Below are positions 38,648 through 51,362 of a DNA stretch of 64,000 nucleotides, piece by piece. This stretch comes from Leucobacter sp. cx-42. GTDB lineage: Bacteria; Actinomycetota; Actinomycetes; Actinomycetales; Microbacteriaceae. Each line of letters starts with the position of its first letter. Within the stretch, counting starts at the first letter, position 1. The DNA is taken from positions 124,001 to 188,000 of the forward strand of contig NZ_JACVMU010000001.1 in NCBI RefSeq assembly GCF_014529985.1, read 5' to 3'. The notes under the pieces were generated by a model. It worked only from the letters and a program-made list of their open reading frames with translations, made no database searches and was not told where the DNA came from. A program made the position numbers and the translations under genes.

Positions 38648-39509
38648 CTTCAGTCTCTTCCCACGAGCCATAGACTCGCTCGGTATTCGCTACCAGTTGT
38701 GCGCACAGCTCGTCGAGCGGCTGCGCAAGAACCTCTGCCATGCGGCGCACCGTGTGCGGCATGAGATACGGCGCATTCTGACGGCCGCGGAACGGCTCGG
38801 GCGTGAGGAACGGCGCATCCGTCTCCACCAGCACAAGCTTCGGGTCTGCGATCGCGAGTGCCTCGCGCAGCGCTGGTGCGTTCTTAAATGTCATCGTGCC
38901 CGAGAACGACATGTACCAGCCGTTGTCGTTGCAGATCTTTGCGAGCTCCGCATCACCGGAAAAGCAGTGGAACACCGTCCCAGCGGGGGCGCCAACACGC
39001 TTCAGCGTGGCAACGACCTCGTCATGCGCGTCGCGATCGTGGATCTGCATCGCGATCTTGTTCGCCTTGGCGATATCGATGTGCGCTTCGAACGACTCGT
39101 ACTGCGCGGCGCGACCGTCTTCTCCCGTGCGGAAGAAGTCGAGGCCGGTCTCACCGACCGCCCGCACGCGTGGCTCACTTGCGAGCCGCGAGATCTCAGA
39201 GAGGTGCGTGCACAACTCGCCCTTCACAGCAAGCTCTGGCGCCTCGTTGGGATGCAGCGCAACGGCCGCAAGCACGCGCGGATCACGCGCCGCGAGTGCG
39301 GCGCTCCAGCGGCTTGACTCCAGGTCGGTGCCAACCTGAACGATGCCTCGCACGCCGGCCTGAGCCGCACGTGCGAGCGCATCCTCGGGCTCGAGTACGG
39401 TGAAGCCGTACTCGAACTCGAGATGGGTGTGGTTGTCGTATACCGGGAGCGGCAGCGATTCAGGAATCGCTGGCAGCTCGCCCCGAGAACCGGAAGTAGC
39501 CTGACTCAC
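38640..39509 (-). CDS. tatD: TatD-family metal-dependent hydrolase
   Basis: The TIM-barrel hydrolase of TatD type: DNHTHLE (metal ligands), AVGETGLDFFR, MQIHDRDAHDE, FHCFSGDAELA and VETDAPFLTP. These are the metal and active-site residues. The start is a GTG that overlaps the metG stop by 4 bases (GTGA). About 289 residues. The DNase or other substrate role is inferred from the family. Confidence 0.92.
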   Translation of the reverse strand: MSQATSGSRGELPAIPESLPLPVYDNHTHLEFEYGFTVLEPEDALARAAQAGVRGIVQVGTDLESSRWSAALAARDPRVLAAVALHPNEAPELAVKGELCTHLSEISRLASEPRVRAVGETGLDFFRTGEDGRAAQYESFEAHIDIAKANKIAMQIHDRDAHDEVVATLKRVGAPAGTVFHCFSGDAELAKICNDNGWYMSFSGTMTFKNAPALREALAIADPKLVLVETDAPFLTPEPFRGRQNAPYLMPHTVRRMAEVLAQPLDELCAQLVANTERVYGSWEETEDE

Positions 39510-41092
39510 TCGCCCGCTGCGTCCGTTTCGATACGCGGGAACAGAACTGCAAGCTGGTGCTGCTCGGTGCCCGGCTTGAGCTGACCCCAAGTGCCTGCCT
39601 CACGGAGCGGCTGCTCAGCGAGCGCACCGAGGGTTGCCTCTGCGCCGAGAGCGGTCCAGAGCTTCGTGGTTGCCTCAGGGATGACCGGCGAGAGCAGCAC
39701 TGCGAGCGCGCGCAGGCCTTCGTTCACCGTGTACAGCACGCGGCCGAGACGGTCGCGCTGTGCCTCGTCCTTTGCGAGCACCCAAGGCTCCTGCAGGGTG
39801 ATGTAGCCGTTCAGCTCATCGACCAGCTGCCAAACCGACGACAGTGCGTCGTGGATCATGAAGTTCTCGATCGAAGCGTCTGCTTCGCCTGCGACGCGCG
39901 CTGCAAGCTCGCGGATCGCGATATCTGCAGCCTCTTCTGCGCCGGGCTCGGGCACGACGCCTCCGAAGTACTTGCGGTTCATCGCGAGGGTACGGCTGGC
40001 AAGGTTACCGAAGCCGTTCGCGAGCTCTGCGTGATAGCGAGCGTCGAGGTCTTCCCAGCTGAACGAGCCGTCGTGACCGAACGAGATCGCACGCATGAAG
40101 TAGTAGCGGAACGCGTCAGCGCCAAAGGTGTCGGTGATCTCGTTCGGTGCGATACCGGTGAGCTTCGACTTCGACATCTTCTCGCCACCAACGAGGAGCC
40201 AGCCGTGCGCAAACACGTTTGCGGGCACTTCAAGGCCAGCAGCCATGAGCATTGCGGGCCAGATCACCGCGTGGAAGCGCAGAATGTCTTTACCCACGAT
40301 GTGGGTTGCGGGCCAGCGGCGGTTGAATTCTGCCTCATCAACGCCATAGCCGGTTGCCGTGACGTAGTTCAGGAGTGCGTCGAACCACACGTAGGTCACG
40401 TGCGACGAGTCCCAGGGAATGGGGATACCCCAGTCGAAGGAGGTACGCGAGATCGAGAGATCTTCGAGACCTTGCTGAACGAATGCGATGACCTCGTTGC
40501 GCGCGCTTGCAGGCTGCACGAAGTCGGGGCGCTCTTCGTAGAGCGCGAGCAGGCGGTCCTGGAATGCGCTCATCTTGAAGAAGTAGTTCTTCTCCTGAAG
40601 CAGCTCGAGCGGCTTGGAGTGAATTGCACACACCTTCTCGCCTTCGAATGCGCCTTCGCCGTCGACGATCTCGCTCTTAGGCTTGAACTCTTCACAGCCA
40701 ACGCAGTACAGCGCTTCAAACTCGCCAGCGTAGACGTGGCCGTCGTCGTACAGCTTCTGCAGGAACTTTGCGACGCCCTCTTCGTGGCGCTTATCGGTCG
40801 TGCGAATGAAGTCATCGTTCGAGATGTTGATCGTGTCGAGGAGCGGCTTCCATGCCGACTCGACCAGGCGATCCGCCCACTCCTTGGGCTCAACACCGTT
40901 TGCGGTTGCCGTGCGCAGGATCTTCTGACCGTGCTCATCGGTACCCGTGAGGAACCAGGTGTCATCGCCAGACTGGCGGTGCCAGCGAGCGAGGACGTCC
41001 GCAGCGACCTCCGTGTAGGCGTGCCCGATATGAGGGGCGTCATTCACGTAGAAAATGGGCGTCGTCAAGAAGAACGATGAAGCGTTGGACAT
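39506..41092 (-). CDS. metG: Methionyl-tRNA synthetase
   Basis: Class I synthetase of about 528 residues. HIGH motif as DAPHIGHAYTE, connective peptide with the knuckle CVGCEEF (only one Cys pair), and KMSKSKLTG. There is no C-terminal dimerisation domain, as in mycobacterial MetRS. The start could also be ATG at 41101. First gene of metG-tatD-rsmA-ispE. Confidence 0.95.
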   Translation of the reverse strand: MSNASSFFLTTPIFYVNDAPHIGHAYTEVAADVLARWHRQSGDDTWFLTGTDEHGQKILRTATANGVEPKEWADRLVESAWKPLLDTINISNDDFIRTTDKRHEEGVAKFLQKLYDDGHVYAGEFEALYCVGCEEFKPKSEIVDGEGAFEGEKVCAIHSKPLELLQEKNYFFKMSAFQDRLLALYEERPDFVQPASARNEVIAFVQQGLEDLSISRTSFDWGIPIPWDSSHVTYVWFDALLNYVTATGYGVDEAEFNRRWPATHIVGKDILRFHAVIWPAMLMAAGLEVPANVFAHGWLLVGGEKMSKSKLTGIAPNEITDTFGADAFRYYFMRAISFGHDGSFSWEDLDARYHAELANGFGNLASRTLAMNRKYFGGVVPEPGAEEAADIAIRELAARVAGEADASIENFMIHDALSSVWQLVDELNGYITLQEPWVLAKDEAQRDRLGRVLYTVNEGLRALAVLLSPVIPEATTKLWTALGAEATLGALAEQPLREAGTWGQLKPGTEQHQLAVLFPRIETDAAGE

Positions 41093-41201
41093 ACCGACCA
41101 TTCTATCGTCTGCGTCCGACACCACACATTTACGCACCGGTTCTTTACGATCGCGCCCGTAACAGACTGGAATTTCGGGTCGCAGGAGTAAGATTAAGCG
41201 C

Positions 41202-42542
41202 ATGAGCGAAGCCATCGTTACGGAAAACACCATCCCCCAGAAGCGCAACGTCGTGACCGATATCCCCGGCCCCCGTTCGCAGGAGCTGCACGCACGTCGC
41301 CAGGAAGTAGTTCCGCCCGGCGTTCACAGCCTCCTCCCCGTCTACATCGAGCGTGCACACGACTCGATCATCATCGACGTTGATGGCAACAGCATCATCG
41401 ACGTGTGTGGCGGCATCGGCGTCACCACCATCGGCCACACCGACGACGCTGTCGTCGCTGCGGCACGCGAGCAGATGGGTAAGGTCACCCACACGCTCTT
41501 CACCATGACCCCGTACGAGCAGTACGTGCAGGTCGCTGAGTACCTCGCAAAGTACGCTTCGGCAGACGAGAAGTACAAGACCGTCCTCGTGAACTCGGGC
41601 TCCGAGGCAGTCGAGAACGGCGTGAAGATCGCGCGTAAGCACACCGGCCGCCCCGGCGTTGCTGTGCTTGAGCACGCATTCCACGGCCGTACGCTCCTCA
41701 CCTCGAGCATGAACCACAAGGGCGCTCCCTACGCACAGGGTTACGGCCCCCGCGCAGGCAACATCTACAAGGCTCCCAACTCGTACCCGCTTCACGACGG
41801 CCTGACCGGTGCAGAGGCAGCAGCACGCACCATCGCTTACCTCGAGAAGGCAGCCGGCGCGGAAGACCTCGCTTGCCTCGTCTTCGAGCCCATCCAGGGC
41901 GAGGGCGGCTTCGTTGTTCCCGCAGACGGCTACCTCCCCGCGCTCGCTGAGTGGTGCCGCGAGAACGGCATCGTCTTCATCGCTGATGAGGTCCAGGCGG
42001 GCATCGCTCGTTCGGGCAAGATGTTCTCGTTCCAGCACTTCGGAGTGCAGCCTGACCTGATCCTCACCGCAAAGGGCATCGCGGGCGGTCTCCCCCTCGC
42101 TGGCGTCACCGGCCGTGCAGAGATCATGGACAAGTCGCAGCCCGGCGGCCTCGGCGGCACCTTCGGCGGCAACCCCGTTTCCTGTGCAGCTGCGGTTGCA
42201 GTGTTCGAGCAGATCGAGTCGCAGAACCTCCTCGCAGAGGCGCAGCGCATCGAGGCTTCGTTCATGGCTGGCCTGCGTGGCCTCCAGGAAAAGTACGAGG
42301 CTGTCTCAGACGTTCGCGGTCACGGTGCCATGCTCGCTATCGAGTACTCGAAGCCCGGCACCACGACTCCCGACGCTGATCTCGTTGCACACGTCGTCGA
42401 CTACGCGGCCAAGAACGGCGTTCTGCTGCTCTCGACCGGTGTCTACAACCAGGCGATCCGCCTGCTGCCGTCGCTCAAGATGACCGACGAGCTCATTGCA
42501 GAGGTCATCACCGTTATGGACGAGGCCCTCGCAGCTGCGTAA
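41202..42542 (+). CDS. gabT: 4-aminobutyrate aminotransferase
   Basis: A class III PLP aminotransferase of 446 residues, converting GABA to succinate semialdehyde. NSGSEAVENGVKIARK, HAFHGRTLL, PIQGEGGF, DEVQAGIARSGKMF and the Lys in LTAKGIAGGLPL match the GabT signature. Divergent from metG. Its usual partner gabD is not in the window. Confidence 0.92.
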   Translation: MSEAIVTENTIPQKRNVVTDIPGPRSQELHARRQEVVPPGVHSLLPVYIERAHDSIIIDVDGNSIIDVCGGIGVTTIGHTDDAVVAAAREQMGKVTHTLFTMTPYEQYVQVAEYLAKYASADEKYKTVLVNSGSEAVENGVKIARKHTGRPGVAVLEHAFHGRTLLTSSMNHKGAPYAQGYGPRAGNIYKAPNSYPLHDGLTGAEAAARTIAYLEKAAGAEDLACLVFEPIQGEGGFVVPADGYLPALAEWCRENGIVFIADEVQAGIARSGKMFSFQHFGVQPDLILTAKGIAGGLPLAGVTGRAEIMDKSQPGGLGGTFGGNPVSCAAAVAVFEQIESQNLLAEAQRIEASFMAGLRGLQEKYEAVSDVRGHGAMLAIEYSKPGTTTPDADLVAHVVDYAAKNGVLLLSTGVYNQAIRLLPSLKMTDELIAEVITVMDEALAAA

Positions 42543-42557
42543 CTCGCACACACGGAA

Positions 42558-42603
42558 ATAGTTCAGCGCCCCGGTTCCCAAAGGAATCGGGGCGCTGAAC
42601 TAT
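42558..42603. terminator. Bidirectional terminator between gabT and the PP2C gene
   Basis: A perfect 16-bp stem (arms 42558-42573 and 42588-42603, ATAGTTCAGCGCCCCG), extended by about 5 weaker pairs above it to a short loop. No clear U-tract, so it depends on stem strength. Confidence 0.8.
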
Positions 42604-42638
42604 GTAGGCGGTAGGCGTTGCGCTGATCCGCGCCCGAA

Positions 42639-43505
42639 TTACGCCTCGTCTGCCTCTGCGTCGAGAATGAAACTCCCGGTGTCAATGACATCACCGACGG
42701 AGTGCACGTCGATAATCACGACCGTAACGTTGTCGCGGCCTGAGTTGTCGAGGGCTTCCTTGAGCAGCGCATGAGCTGCATCTTCTGCGGTGGAGGAATT
42801 CGCGAGGAAGTACTGAATGCCGAGGTCAGTTAGCTCCTTGACGAGTCCATCAGAGCACAGGAGGAGGCGCTGGCCAGCGATCGTCGCGAGCGTCGTGTAA
42901 TCGGGCACGGGAGGCTCGTTGAAGCCAACGGCGCGCGTGATGACGTTTGCGTGCGGGTGCGTCTCTGCTTCTTCCTCAGTAATCGCACCGGTATCGATCA
43001 GATGCTGGACTACTGAGTGATCAACGGTGATCTGGCTCAGCGCGCCCTTGAAGTATTGGTACACACGAGAATCACCAATGTTGAAGATGCGCCAGACCGG
43101 AGTCTCTTCTTCGCTCGAGAGCAGCGCACCCGTAACGGTCGTACCAGCGCCGAGGTCAGTGTCACCAGCGTCGACCTGAATATCACTCACGGCCTGCGTC
43201 AGGAGGGTTTCAATGCTCTGTTCAGTCGCAGTGAAATCATCGCGCAACTCGGCGAGCCGGTTCACGACAGCTGCCGACGCAACCTCGCCAGCGGAGTGAC
43301 CGCCCATGCCGTCAGCAACCGCAAACACGGGAGGGGTCACCACGAAGCTGTCCTGGTTCGTCTCGCGACGGCGACCGACATCGGTCAGTGCGAACCACGA
43401 AAGTTCGACCTCGAGCTCGCTCTCCGCAGAGACACGAAGCCTCCGCCTTACAGCGTTCTCTCCACGACCGATCACCGGTTCTCCTCCTGAGGGTTGGACT
43501 GTCAT
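42639..43505 (-). CDS. PP2C-family Ser/Thr protein phosphatase
   Basis: A soluble Mg/Mn-dependent protein phosphatase (about 288 residues). The motifs are TDVGRRRETNQDSFVV, VADGMGGH, IGDSRVYQY, LLLCSDGL and SGRDNVTVVIIDV. Unlike mycobacterial PstP there is no transmembrane anchor after the catalytic domain. A basic N-terminal 40 residues precede the domain. It starts 22 bases after the yaaA stop on the same strand, so they are probably co-transcribed. Confidence 0.92.
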   Translation of the reverse strand: MTVQPSGGEPVIGRGENAVRRRLRVSAESELEVELSWFALTDVGRRRETNQDSFVVTPPVFAVADGMGGHSAGEVASAAVVNRLAELRDDFTATEQSIETLLTQAVSDIQVDAGDTDLGAGTTVTGALLSSEEETPVWRIFNIGDSRVYQYFKGALSQITVDHSVVQHLIDTGAITEEEAETHPHANVITRAVGFNEPPVPDYTTLATIAGQRLLLCSDGLVKELTDLGIQYFLANSSTAEDAAHALLKEALDNSGRDNVTVVIIDVHSVGDVIDTGSFILDAEADEA

Positions 43506-43527
43506 TCTATTCTCCGCGTATCCGACT

Positions 43528-44301
43528 TCACCGAGCGCCTGGCGCGCCAACGTTCGTCACGAGTTGAAGTGGGGAGTTGTGCGGATCAGTCTCCGCCTCG
43601 CTCAACTCCAGCTCATTCGCTGCAGCCCAAGCAAGTAGATCGGCACGGGAGTGAACCTCAGCGCCCGATTCGGCAAGCGCACGCACGAGCGCACCCTTAC
43701 CGGCTTTATTGAAATGATTGAGTGCACGCACGGTGCCATCTTCGGCACGGCTCAACACATTCACCGAGTCACCCGCGCCGGCAGGAAGCGGGGCGAGTGC
43801 GGCGTAGTCTTTGGCACGCAGATCGAGCACGTAATCGTCCGTGTCCCAGATCTCGGCGTGAGCGTCTTGCCAGACCCGCTTCAGCGGGCGCGCGAGCGCA
43901 GGCAGACGCGTTGAGGCAGACAGTCGGTAGCTGGGAATCGCATCCGTCGCTGCGATAAGTCCATAGAGCGCTGACTGGACACACACGTGATCGTCAACCC
44001 AGGAGCGTGCCTCGGGCGAGAGCGACTCAACGTCGAGTGCGTCGTACAGCACTCCCGTGTAGCGCTCAATCGCTGGCAATAGCTCCCCCGCGTCGAGCAC
44101 GAGGTTCAACGCTGCGTCACCGCGGTTCTTGACTCCGAGCTTCAGAGCGCGGATCGCGGCGTCCTCATCACGGCTGAGCGTAATGAGCGCGTCTCGCACT
44201 GAAGACCGAGCAGCGGTGAGTTCCTCTGCGAATGACAGGGTCTCTGGAAGACCCGATCCGCCAAGACGTTTCGTCTCGGACGGTGGCAGAAGAACTCTCA
44301 T
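43528..44301 (-). CDS. yaaA: YaaA-family peroxide stress protein
   Basis: A DUF328/YaaA protein of 257 residues. E. coli YaaA limits free iron under peroxide stress. The N-terminus MRVLLPPSETKR, FNKAGKGALVRALAESGA and the flanking pattern are characteristic. It is separated by a terminator from the ATP synthase operon upstream. Confidence 0.88.
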   Translation of the reverse strand: MRVLLPPSETKRLGGSGLPETLSFAEELTAARSSVRDALITLSRDEDAAIRALKLGVKNRGDAALNLVLDAGELLPAIERYTGVLYDALDVESLSPEARSWVDDHVCVQSALYGLIAATDAIPSYRLSASTRLPALARPLKRVWQDAHAEIWDTDDYVLDLRAKDYAALAPLPAGAGDSVNVLSRAEDGTVRALNHFNKAGKGALVRALAESGAEVHSRADLLAWAAANELELSEAETDPHNSPLQLVTNVGAPGAR

Positions 44302-44320
44302 GTATTTTCCTTAGAAATGG

Positions 44321-44356
44321 CGCAGGGCCGGTCGCGTAAAGCGAACCGGCCCTGCG
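44321..44356 (-). terminator. Terminator of the ATP synthase operon
   Basis: A perfect 12-bp stem (CGCAGGGCCGGT 44321-44332 with 44345-44356) and a 12-base loop. Followed on the minus strand by CATTTC. It is 17 bases past the atpC stop. Confidence 0.8.
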
Positions 44357-44373
44357 GTAACCGCGTGGGAGGG

Positions 44374-44634
44374 TTAGGCCAGAACTGCCGTACCCGCGAC
44401 CACGGTCACGTTGTCGTTGTCGACCGAGAAGAAACCGTCTTCAGCGTTGACCGTGATGGTCTCGCCTGCAACAGTCTTCACACGCACCTCACCCTGAGCG
44501 AGCAGTGCGAGGAAGGGCTCGTGACCAGCAAGGATGCCGATCTCGCCTTCGACGGTCCGCGCGACCACCTGGGTGGCTTCTCCCGACCAGAGCTTGCTGG
44601 TAGCGGAGACCACGCTGACGTTGAGTGCAGCCAT
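44374..44634 (-). CDS. atpC: ATP synthase epsilon subunit (short form)
   Basis: The N-terminal beta-sandwich of epsilon (86 residues) is present: LNVSVVSATSKLWSGEATQV, GEIGILAGHEPFLALL and GFFSVDNDNVTVVA. The C-terminal two-helix domain of E. coli epsilon is absent. It starts 3 bases after the atpD stop. Last gene of the atp operon. Confidence 0.92.
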   Translation of the reverse strand: MAALNVSVVSATSKLWSGEATQVVARTVEGEIGILAGHEPFLALLAQGEVRVKTVAGETITVNAEDGFFSVDNDNVTVVAGTAVLA

Positions 44635-44637
44635 GGA

Positions 44638-46119
<1,482 letters not shown>

Positions 46120-47007
46120 TTAGTTGGACAGCGCGTCAGCGCCGCCCACAATCTCAGAAATCTGCTGGGTGATCTCAGCCTGGCGAGCGTTGTTCGCGAG
46201 GCGGGTGTAATCACGGATCAACGAATCCGCATTATCACTTGCCGCCTTCATCGCCTTCTGCGTTGCCGCGTGCTTCGAAGCTGCCGACTCAAGAAGTGCG
46301 TTGAAGATACGCGACTCAATGTAGTCAGGGAGCAGCTTGTCGAGAACGACGTCTGCCTCGGGCTCGAACGAGTAGAGAGGCTGAGCCTCTACGCTCTCGT
46401 CAACGCCGTCGACGATCTGCAGCGGGAGCAGGCGGGTAACCTGCGGTGCCTGAGTCACCATGCTGATGAAGCGGTTGAAGACCAGGTGAATTTCCTGGAC
46501 GCCACCCTCTTCTGCGGGGCGAAGGAACGCCTCGATGACAGCCTCAGAGATTTCCTTAGCAGTCTCGAATGTGGGGTTCTCGGTATCGCCGGCCCAGATG
46601 CGCTCCGAAGAACGACGGCGGAAGTTGAAGTACCCCTTGGCCTTGTTGCCAACGAGGTAGTAGCTAACTTCCTTGCCCTCTGAGCGAAGCAGCTCGCTGA
46701 GCTCTTCGGCTTCCCGGAGAACCTGCGAGTTGAACGCGCCAGCGAGTCCGCGGTCGGAGGTGAAAATCACCACAGCGGCGCGGGTGACCTTGTCGGCCTC
46801 CGTGAGCAGCGGGTGATCAGTCTTCGCGTGCGTGGCGACCGCCGACACCGCGCGAGTGATCGCGTCGGTGTAGGGGTTCGATGCGTCAACGCGGGCTCGT
46901 GCCTTTTGAATGCGCGAAGCCGCGATCAACTCCATCGCACGGGTGATCTTCTTGGTCGTCTGGGCAGACTTAATTCGCTGCCGGTAGACCCGAAGTTGCG
47001 CTCCCAT
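46120..47007 (-). CDS. atpG: ATP synthase gamma subunit
   Basis: The central rotor stalk of F1 (295 residues). The N-terminal [21 protein letters not shown] and the C-terminal [27 protein letters not shown] helices are typical, as is [12 protein letters not shown]. Confidence 0.97.
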   Translation of the reverse strand: MGAQLRVYRQRIKSAQTTKKITRAMELIAASRIQKARARVDASNPYTDAITRAVSAVATHAKTDHPLLTEADKVTRAAVVIFTSDRGLAGAFNSQVLREAEELSELLRSEGKEVSYYLVGNKAKGYFNFRRRSSERIWAGDTENPTFETAKEISEAVIEAFLRPAEEGGVQEIHLVFNRFISMVTQAPQVTRLLPLQIVDGVDESVEAQPLYSFEPEADVVLDKLLPDYIESRIFNALLESAASKHAATQKAMKAASDNADSLIRDYTRLANNARQAEITQQISEIVGGADALSN

Positions 47008-47085
47008 GTCTCTCCTGTTTGCTTGAGGCTAGTGTCTAAAAGTTGAGGTGACGGGTGGGGGCCGAAGCCCCCACCCTGTCAGCAA

Positions 47086-48711
47086 CTACTTCTTGACGAC
47101 CAGCTGCTCCTGCTTGATCTCGGACTCGTCAAGGGCGTTGAACTGCTCTGCGAGGGTCTTGCCCTCTGCAGTGCGGAACTCGCTCTTGAACTTCTCGATC
47201 TTCGCGGTGAGCTCTGCAACGATTTCGTCCGAGAGGACGTTGGTCGAAGCGAGGTTCGAAAGCGCGTCCGAGTTACGGCCGAGGAAGTCGAGGAACTCGC
47301 GCTCGAAGCGGAGGATGTCCTCAACGGGGACGTCATCAAGGAAGCCCTTGGTGCCAGCCCAGATCGAAACGGTCTGCTCTTCGACAGCGTACGGCGAGTA
47401 CTGGGGCTGCTTGAGGAGCTCGGTGAGGCGTGCGCCACGCTCGAGCTGCTTGCGGCTTGCTGCGTCGAGATCCGAAGCGAACATTGCGAACGCCTCGAGT
47501 GCACGATACTGAGCGAGCTCAAGCTTCAAGGTACCCGAGACCTTCTTGATCGACTTCACCTGTGCGTCGCCGCCAACACGCGAAACCGAGATACCCACAT
47601 CAACTGCGGGACGCTGGTTAGCGTTGAAGAGGTCCGACTGGAGGAAGATCTGGCCATCGGTGATCGAGATCACGTTGGTCGGGATGTATGCCGAGACGTC
47701 GTTCGCCTTGGTCTCGATGATCGGAAGACCGGTCATCGAACCTGCACCGAGCTCGTCCGAGAGCTTTGCACAACGCTCCAGCAGGCGCGAGTGCAAGTAG
47801 AAGACGTCACCGGGGTATGCCTCGCGCCCCGGCGGACGACGGAGGAGCAGCGAAACGGCACGGTAAGCCTCAGCCTGCTTCGACAGATCATCAAAGATGA
47901 TGAGGACGTGCTTGCCGTCGTACATCCAGTGCTGGCCGATTGCCGAACCGGTGTACGGTGCGAGGTACTTGAAGCCTGCGGGATCAGATGCGGGCGAAGC
48001 AACAATGGTGGTGTACTCCATTGCGCCTGCGTCCTCGAGCGCGCCCTTCACCGAAGCGATGGTCGAGCCCTTCTGGCCGATAGCGACGTAGATGCAGCGA
48101 ACCTGCTTCGACTTGTCGCCGGTCTCCCAGTTAGCCTTCTGGTTGATGATGGTGTCGATCGCGATAGCGGTCTTACCGGTCTGGCGGTCGCCAATGATGA
48201 GCTGACGCTGGCCACGGCCAACGGGGATCATCGCGTCGATTGCCTTGATACCGGTCTGCAGCGGCTCGTGAACCGACTTACGCTGCATAACGCCGGGAGC
48301 CTGGAGCTCGAGCGCACGACGGCCCTCGATGCCAGCGATCTCGCCGAGACCGTCAATGGGCTCACCCAGCGGGTTGACCACGCGGCCGAGGTAGCCCTCG
48401 CCTACGGGTACCGAGAGAACTTCGCCGGTACGAGTGACCTGCTGGCCCTCTTCGATGCCGCCGAATTCACCGAGAACGACAACGCCGATCTCGTTCTCTT
48501 CAAGGTTCTGGGCGAGGCCCAGGGTGCCATCCGCAAAGCGGATGAGCTCGTTTGCCATAACGCCGGGGAGGCCCTCGACGTGAGCAATACCGTCGGCGGC
48601 GTCGATGACCGTTCCGACCTCGGTCTTACCCGCCTGAGCCGGCTCGTACGACGCTGCGAAATCCTTCAGCGCGTCGCGGATCTCATCCGGGCTGATTGAG
48701 AGTTCTGCCAT
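47086..48711 (-). CDS. atpA: ATP synthase alpha subunit
   Basis: The regulatory F1 subunit (541 residues). [17 protein letters not shown] (Walker A), [14 protein letters not shown] and [13 protein letters not shown] are present, with a C-terminal charged extension. Confidence 0.98.
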   Translation of the reverse strand: MAELSISPDEIRDALKDFAASYEPAQAGKTEVGTVIDAADGIAHVEGLPGVMANELIRFADGTLGLAQNLEENEIGVVVLGEFGGIEEGQQVTRTGEVLSVPVGEGYLGRVVNPLGEPIDGLGEIAGIEGRRALELQAPGVMQRKSVHEPLQTGIKAIDAMIPVGRGQRQLIIGDRQTGKTAIAIDTIINQKANWETGDKSKQVRCIYVAIGQKGSTIASVKGALEDAGAMEYTTIVASPASDPAGFKYLAPYTGSAIGQHWMYDGKHVLIIFDDLSKQAEAYRAVSLLLRRPPGREAYPGDVFYLHSRLLERCAKLSDELGAGSMTGLPIIETKANDVSAYIPTNVISITDGQIFLQSDLFNANQRPAVDVGISVSRVGGDAQVKSIKKVSGTLKLELAQYRALEAFAMFASDLDAASRKQLERGARLTELLKQPQYSPYAVEEQTVSIWAGTKGFLDDVPVEDILRFEREFLDFLGRNSDALSNLASTNVLSDEIVAELTAKIEKFKSEFRTAEGKTLAEQFNALDESEIKQEQLVVKK

Positions 48712-48766
48712 TTCGTTTCCTCTGTCTGGTCCGGAAGCGCCGCCCCCGGGTTAGGTATGTTGTGCT

Positions 48767-49542
48767 CTACGCTGCGAGACGCTGACGAAGATCGTCCAGG
48801 CGTGCCTGAACGCTGCCGTCAATGATGTCGTCAGCCATCTGGATGCGAATACCACCGATGATGGTCGCGTCGGTCACCGTGGTGACCTTTACCGGACGGC
48901 CTGCGGTTGCTTCGAGAATCGAAGCAAGTCGTGACTGCTGCGAGGAGCTGAGCGCACCGGCGACGGTGACCGTAGCGAGCTCGAAGCCCGCCTGGTCTGC
49001 CGCGATGCGCGCTGCCTCACGGAGTGCCGCACCAAGGCGACGACCGCGAGGGAATGCTGCGAGATGCGTTGCAACTGCGGTAGCGGTTTCGCTGACCTTG
49101 CCCTCAACGAGGCGGCGCAGAAGCGCAACCTTGTCTGCTGCAGGAGCGAGCTTGCTACCGAGGTTGAGCTCGAGCTCGTGATCGCTGTCGATAACGCCCG
49201 CAATTGCGAGCAGCTCGTCTACGATCTCGTTCGAGGACTGAGCTGCGGCGCGGAGGCCGAGCTCTTCAATGCCCGCTACGAACTCGTCGCTGCTCGACCA
49301 CCCAAGCGCCGAAGCGGCGCCGAGGATCGACTGCGAGCCAGCGGGAAGCTGCGCGAACACGCGAGCAACCAGCGCCGACTTCGCATCCGCCGAAGCAGAA
49401 GCATCAACGAGTGCTGCAACGAGAGCGGGAGCCTTTTCAAGCTCACCAGCTGCTCCGAGCAGCGACGTTCCGACGCCCTGATCGGCTGCCGAACCAAGGT
49501 TCGCGCGCAGTGCCGCGAGGCTTTCGCGTGACGCGCTTCCCA

Positions 49543-49543
<1 letters not shown>
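48767..49543 (-). CDS. atpH: ATP synthase delta subunit
   Basis: The peripheral stalk subunit OSCP (258 residues). The N-terminal helical domain and the C-terminal TVTDATIIGGIRIQMADDIIDGSV signature are seen. The start codon shares one base with the atpF stop (TAATG), so translation is coupled. In mycobacteria atpF and atpH are fused; here they are separate. Confidence 0.95.
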
Positions 49544-50109
<566 letters not shown>

Positions 50110-50128
50110 CTAGGGAAAGGTGGGGTGA

Positions 50129-50371
<243 letters not shown>

Positions 50372-50406
50372 TTATGAGTGCGGCGGGAGCCGAACTCAGG
50401 GGTTTA

Positions 50407-51231
50407 TTAGTGCTCGTCAGCCAGCGCGAGCTGGATGTAAAGAGCGGTGAGCAGAGTAAAGACGTACGCCTGGAGGCCAGCAACGAACAGCTCGAAGAGC
50501 GTGAACGCGAAGCCGAAGGCGAAGGTACCAACACCCAGCAGCGGGAAAAGACCGCCAGCATTCAGGATGAAGAAGTTGGTAGCTGCGAAGAGCAGAACCA
50601 AGATCATGTGGCCGACGAGCATGTTCATGAGGAGTCGCAGTGCAAGGGTGACCGGACGCATGATGAACGTCGACAGGAACTCAACCGGGGTGACAAGGAT
50701 GTACATCACCTTGGGCACGCCTGCGGGGAAGAGCGAGTTCTTGAGGAACTTACCCGGGTGCTTCTTCAGACCCGCGTAAATGAAGGCAACGTACGCGACG
50801 AGTGCCATGAAGATCGGGTAACCAACAACCGACGATGCGGCGATGTTGAAGCCCGGGATAATGCCCGTGACGTTGAACGCGAACGTCAAGAAGAAGATCG
50901 ACATCAGCAGGGGCGCGAAACGGCGACCCTCCTTGATACCAAGCTGCTCCTCAATGACGTTCTTGCGAACGAAGTCGAGAGCGAACTCGAGTACGCCCTG
51001 GCCGCGGCCCGGGATGACTCGAAGGTTACGGGTGCCCAGCCAGAAAAGGACCAGCAGTACTACAACCATGATCATTCGAATGATCATGATGCGGTTCATT
51101 TCGAAGGGAGTGCCTTCGAAGAGAACCGCTGCGGGGAAGAAGTCATCCAGGGATGGTCCGTGGAAGCCACCCTCTGCGAGACTGAAAGGACCGGGGGCAA
51201 CGAGGTGCATAGCCTTAGCGAACAGCGCCAT
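50407..51231 (-). CDS. atpB: ATP synthase a subunit
   Basis: A multi-helix proton-channel subunit (274 residues). The essential Arg is in TLALRLLMNMLVGH. The C-terminal helix is ELFVAGLQAYVFTLLTALYI. First gene of the atp operon proper; a candidate promoter lies 100 bases upstream. Confidence 0.95.
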   Translation of the reverse strand: MALFAKAMHLVAPGPFSLAEGGFHGPSLDDFFPAAVLFEGTPFEMNRIMIIRMIMVVVLLVLFWLGTRNLRVIPGRGQGVLEFALDFVRKNVIEEQLGIKEGRRFAPLLMSIFFLTFAFNVTGIIPGFNIAASSVVGYPIFMALVAYVAFIYAGLKKHPGKFLKNSLFPAGVPKVMYILVTPVEFLSTFIMRPVTLALRLLMNMLVGHMILVLLFAATNFFILNAGGLFPLLGVGTFAFGFAFTLFELFVAGLQAYVFTLLTALYIQLALADEH

Positions 51232-51333
51232 TCTCCTGATTCGGTGCGGCTTGACCGCACGGCTCGAACGATGATCGTGCCCCGGCCCGCGACTCGCGCT
51301 CTACAGCGTCAAAGCCCGGCAGGGAACGAACAT

Positions 51334-51362
51334 ATCCTAGCAATATTTCGCCCCGGGTGAAA
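51334..51362 (-). promoter_or_regulatory. Candidate promoter for atpB
   Basis: TTTCAC (51357-51362) and TAGGAT (51334-51339) are separated by 17 bases and lie about 100 bases before atpB. The -35 half overlaps a structured region. Pattern-based. Confidence 0.5.
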
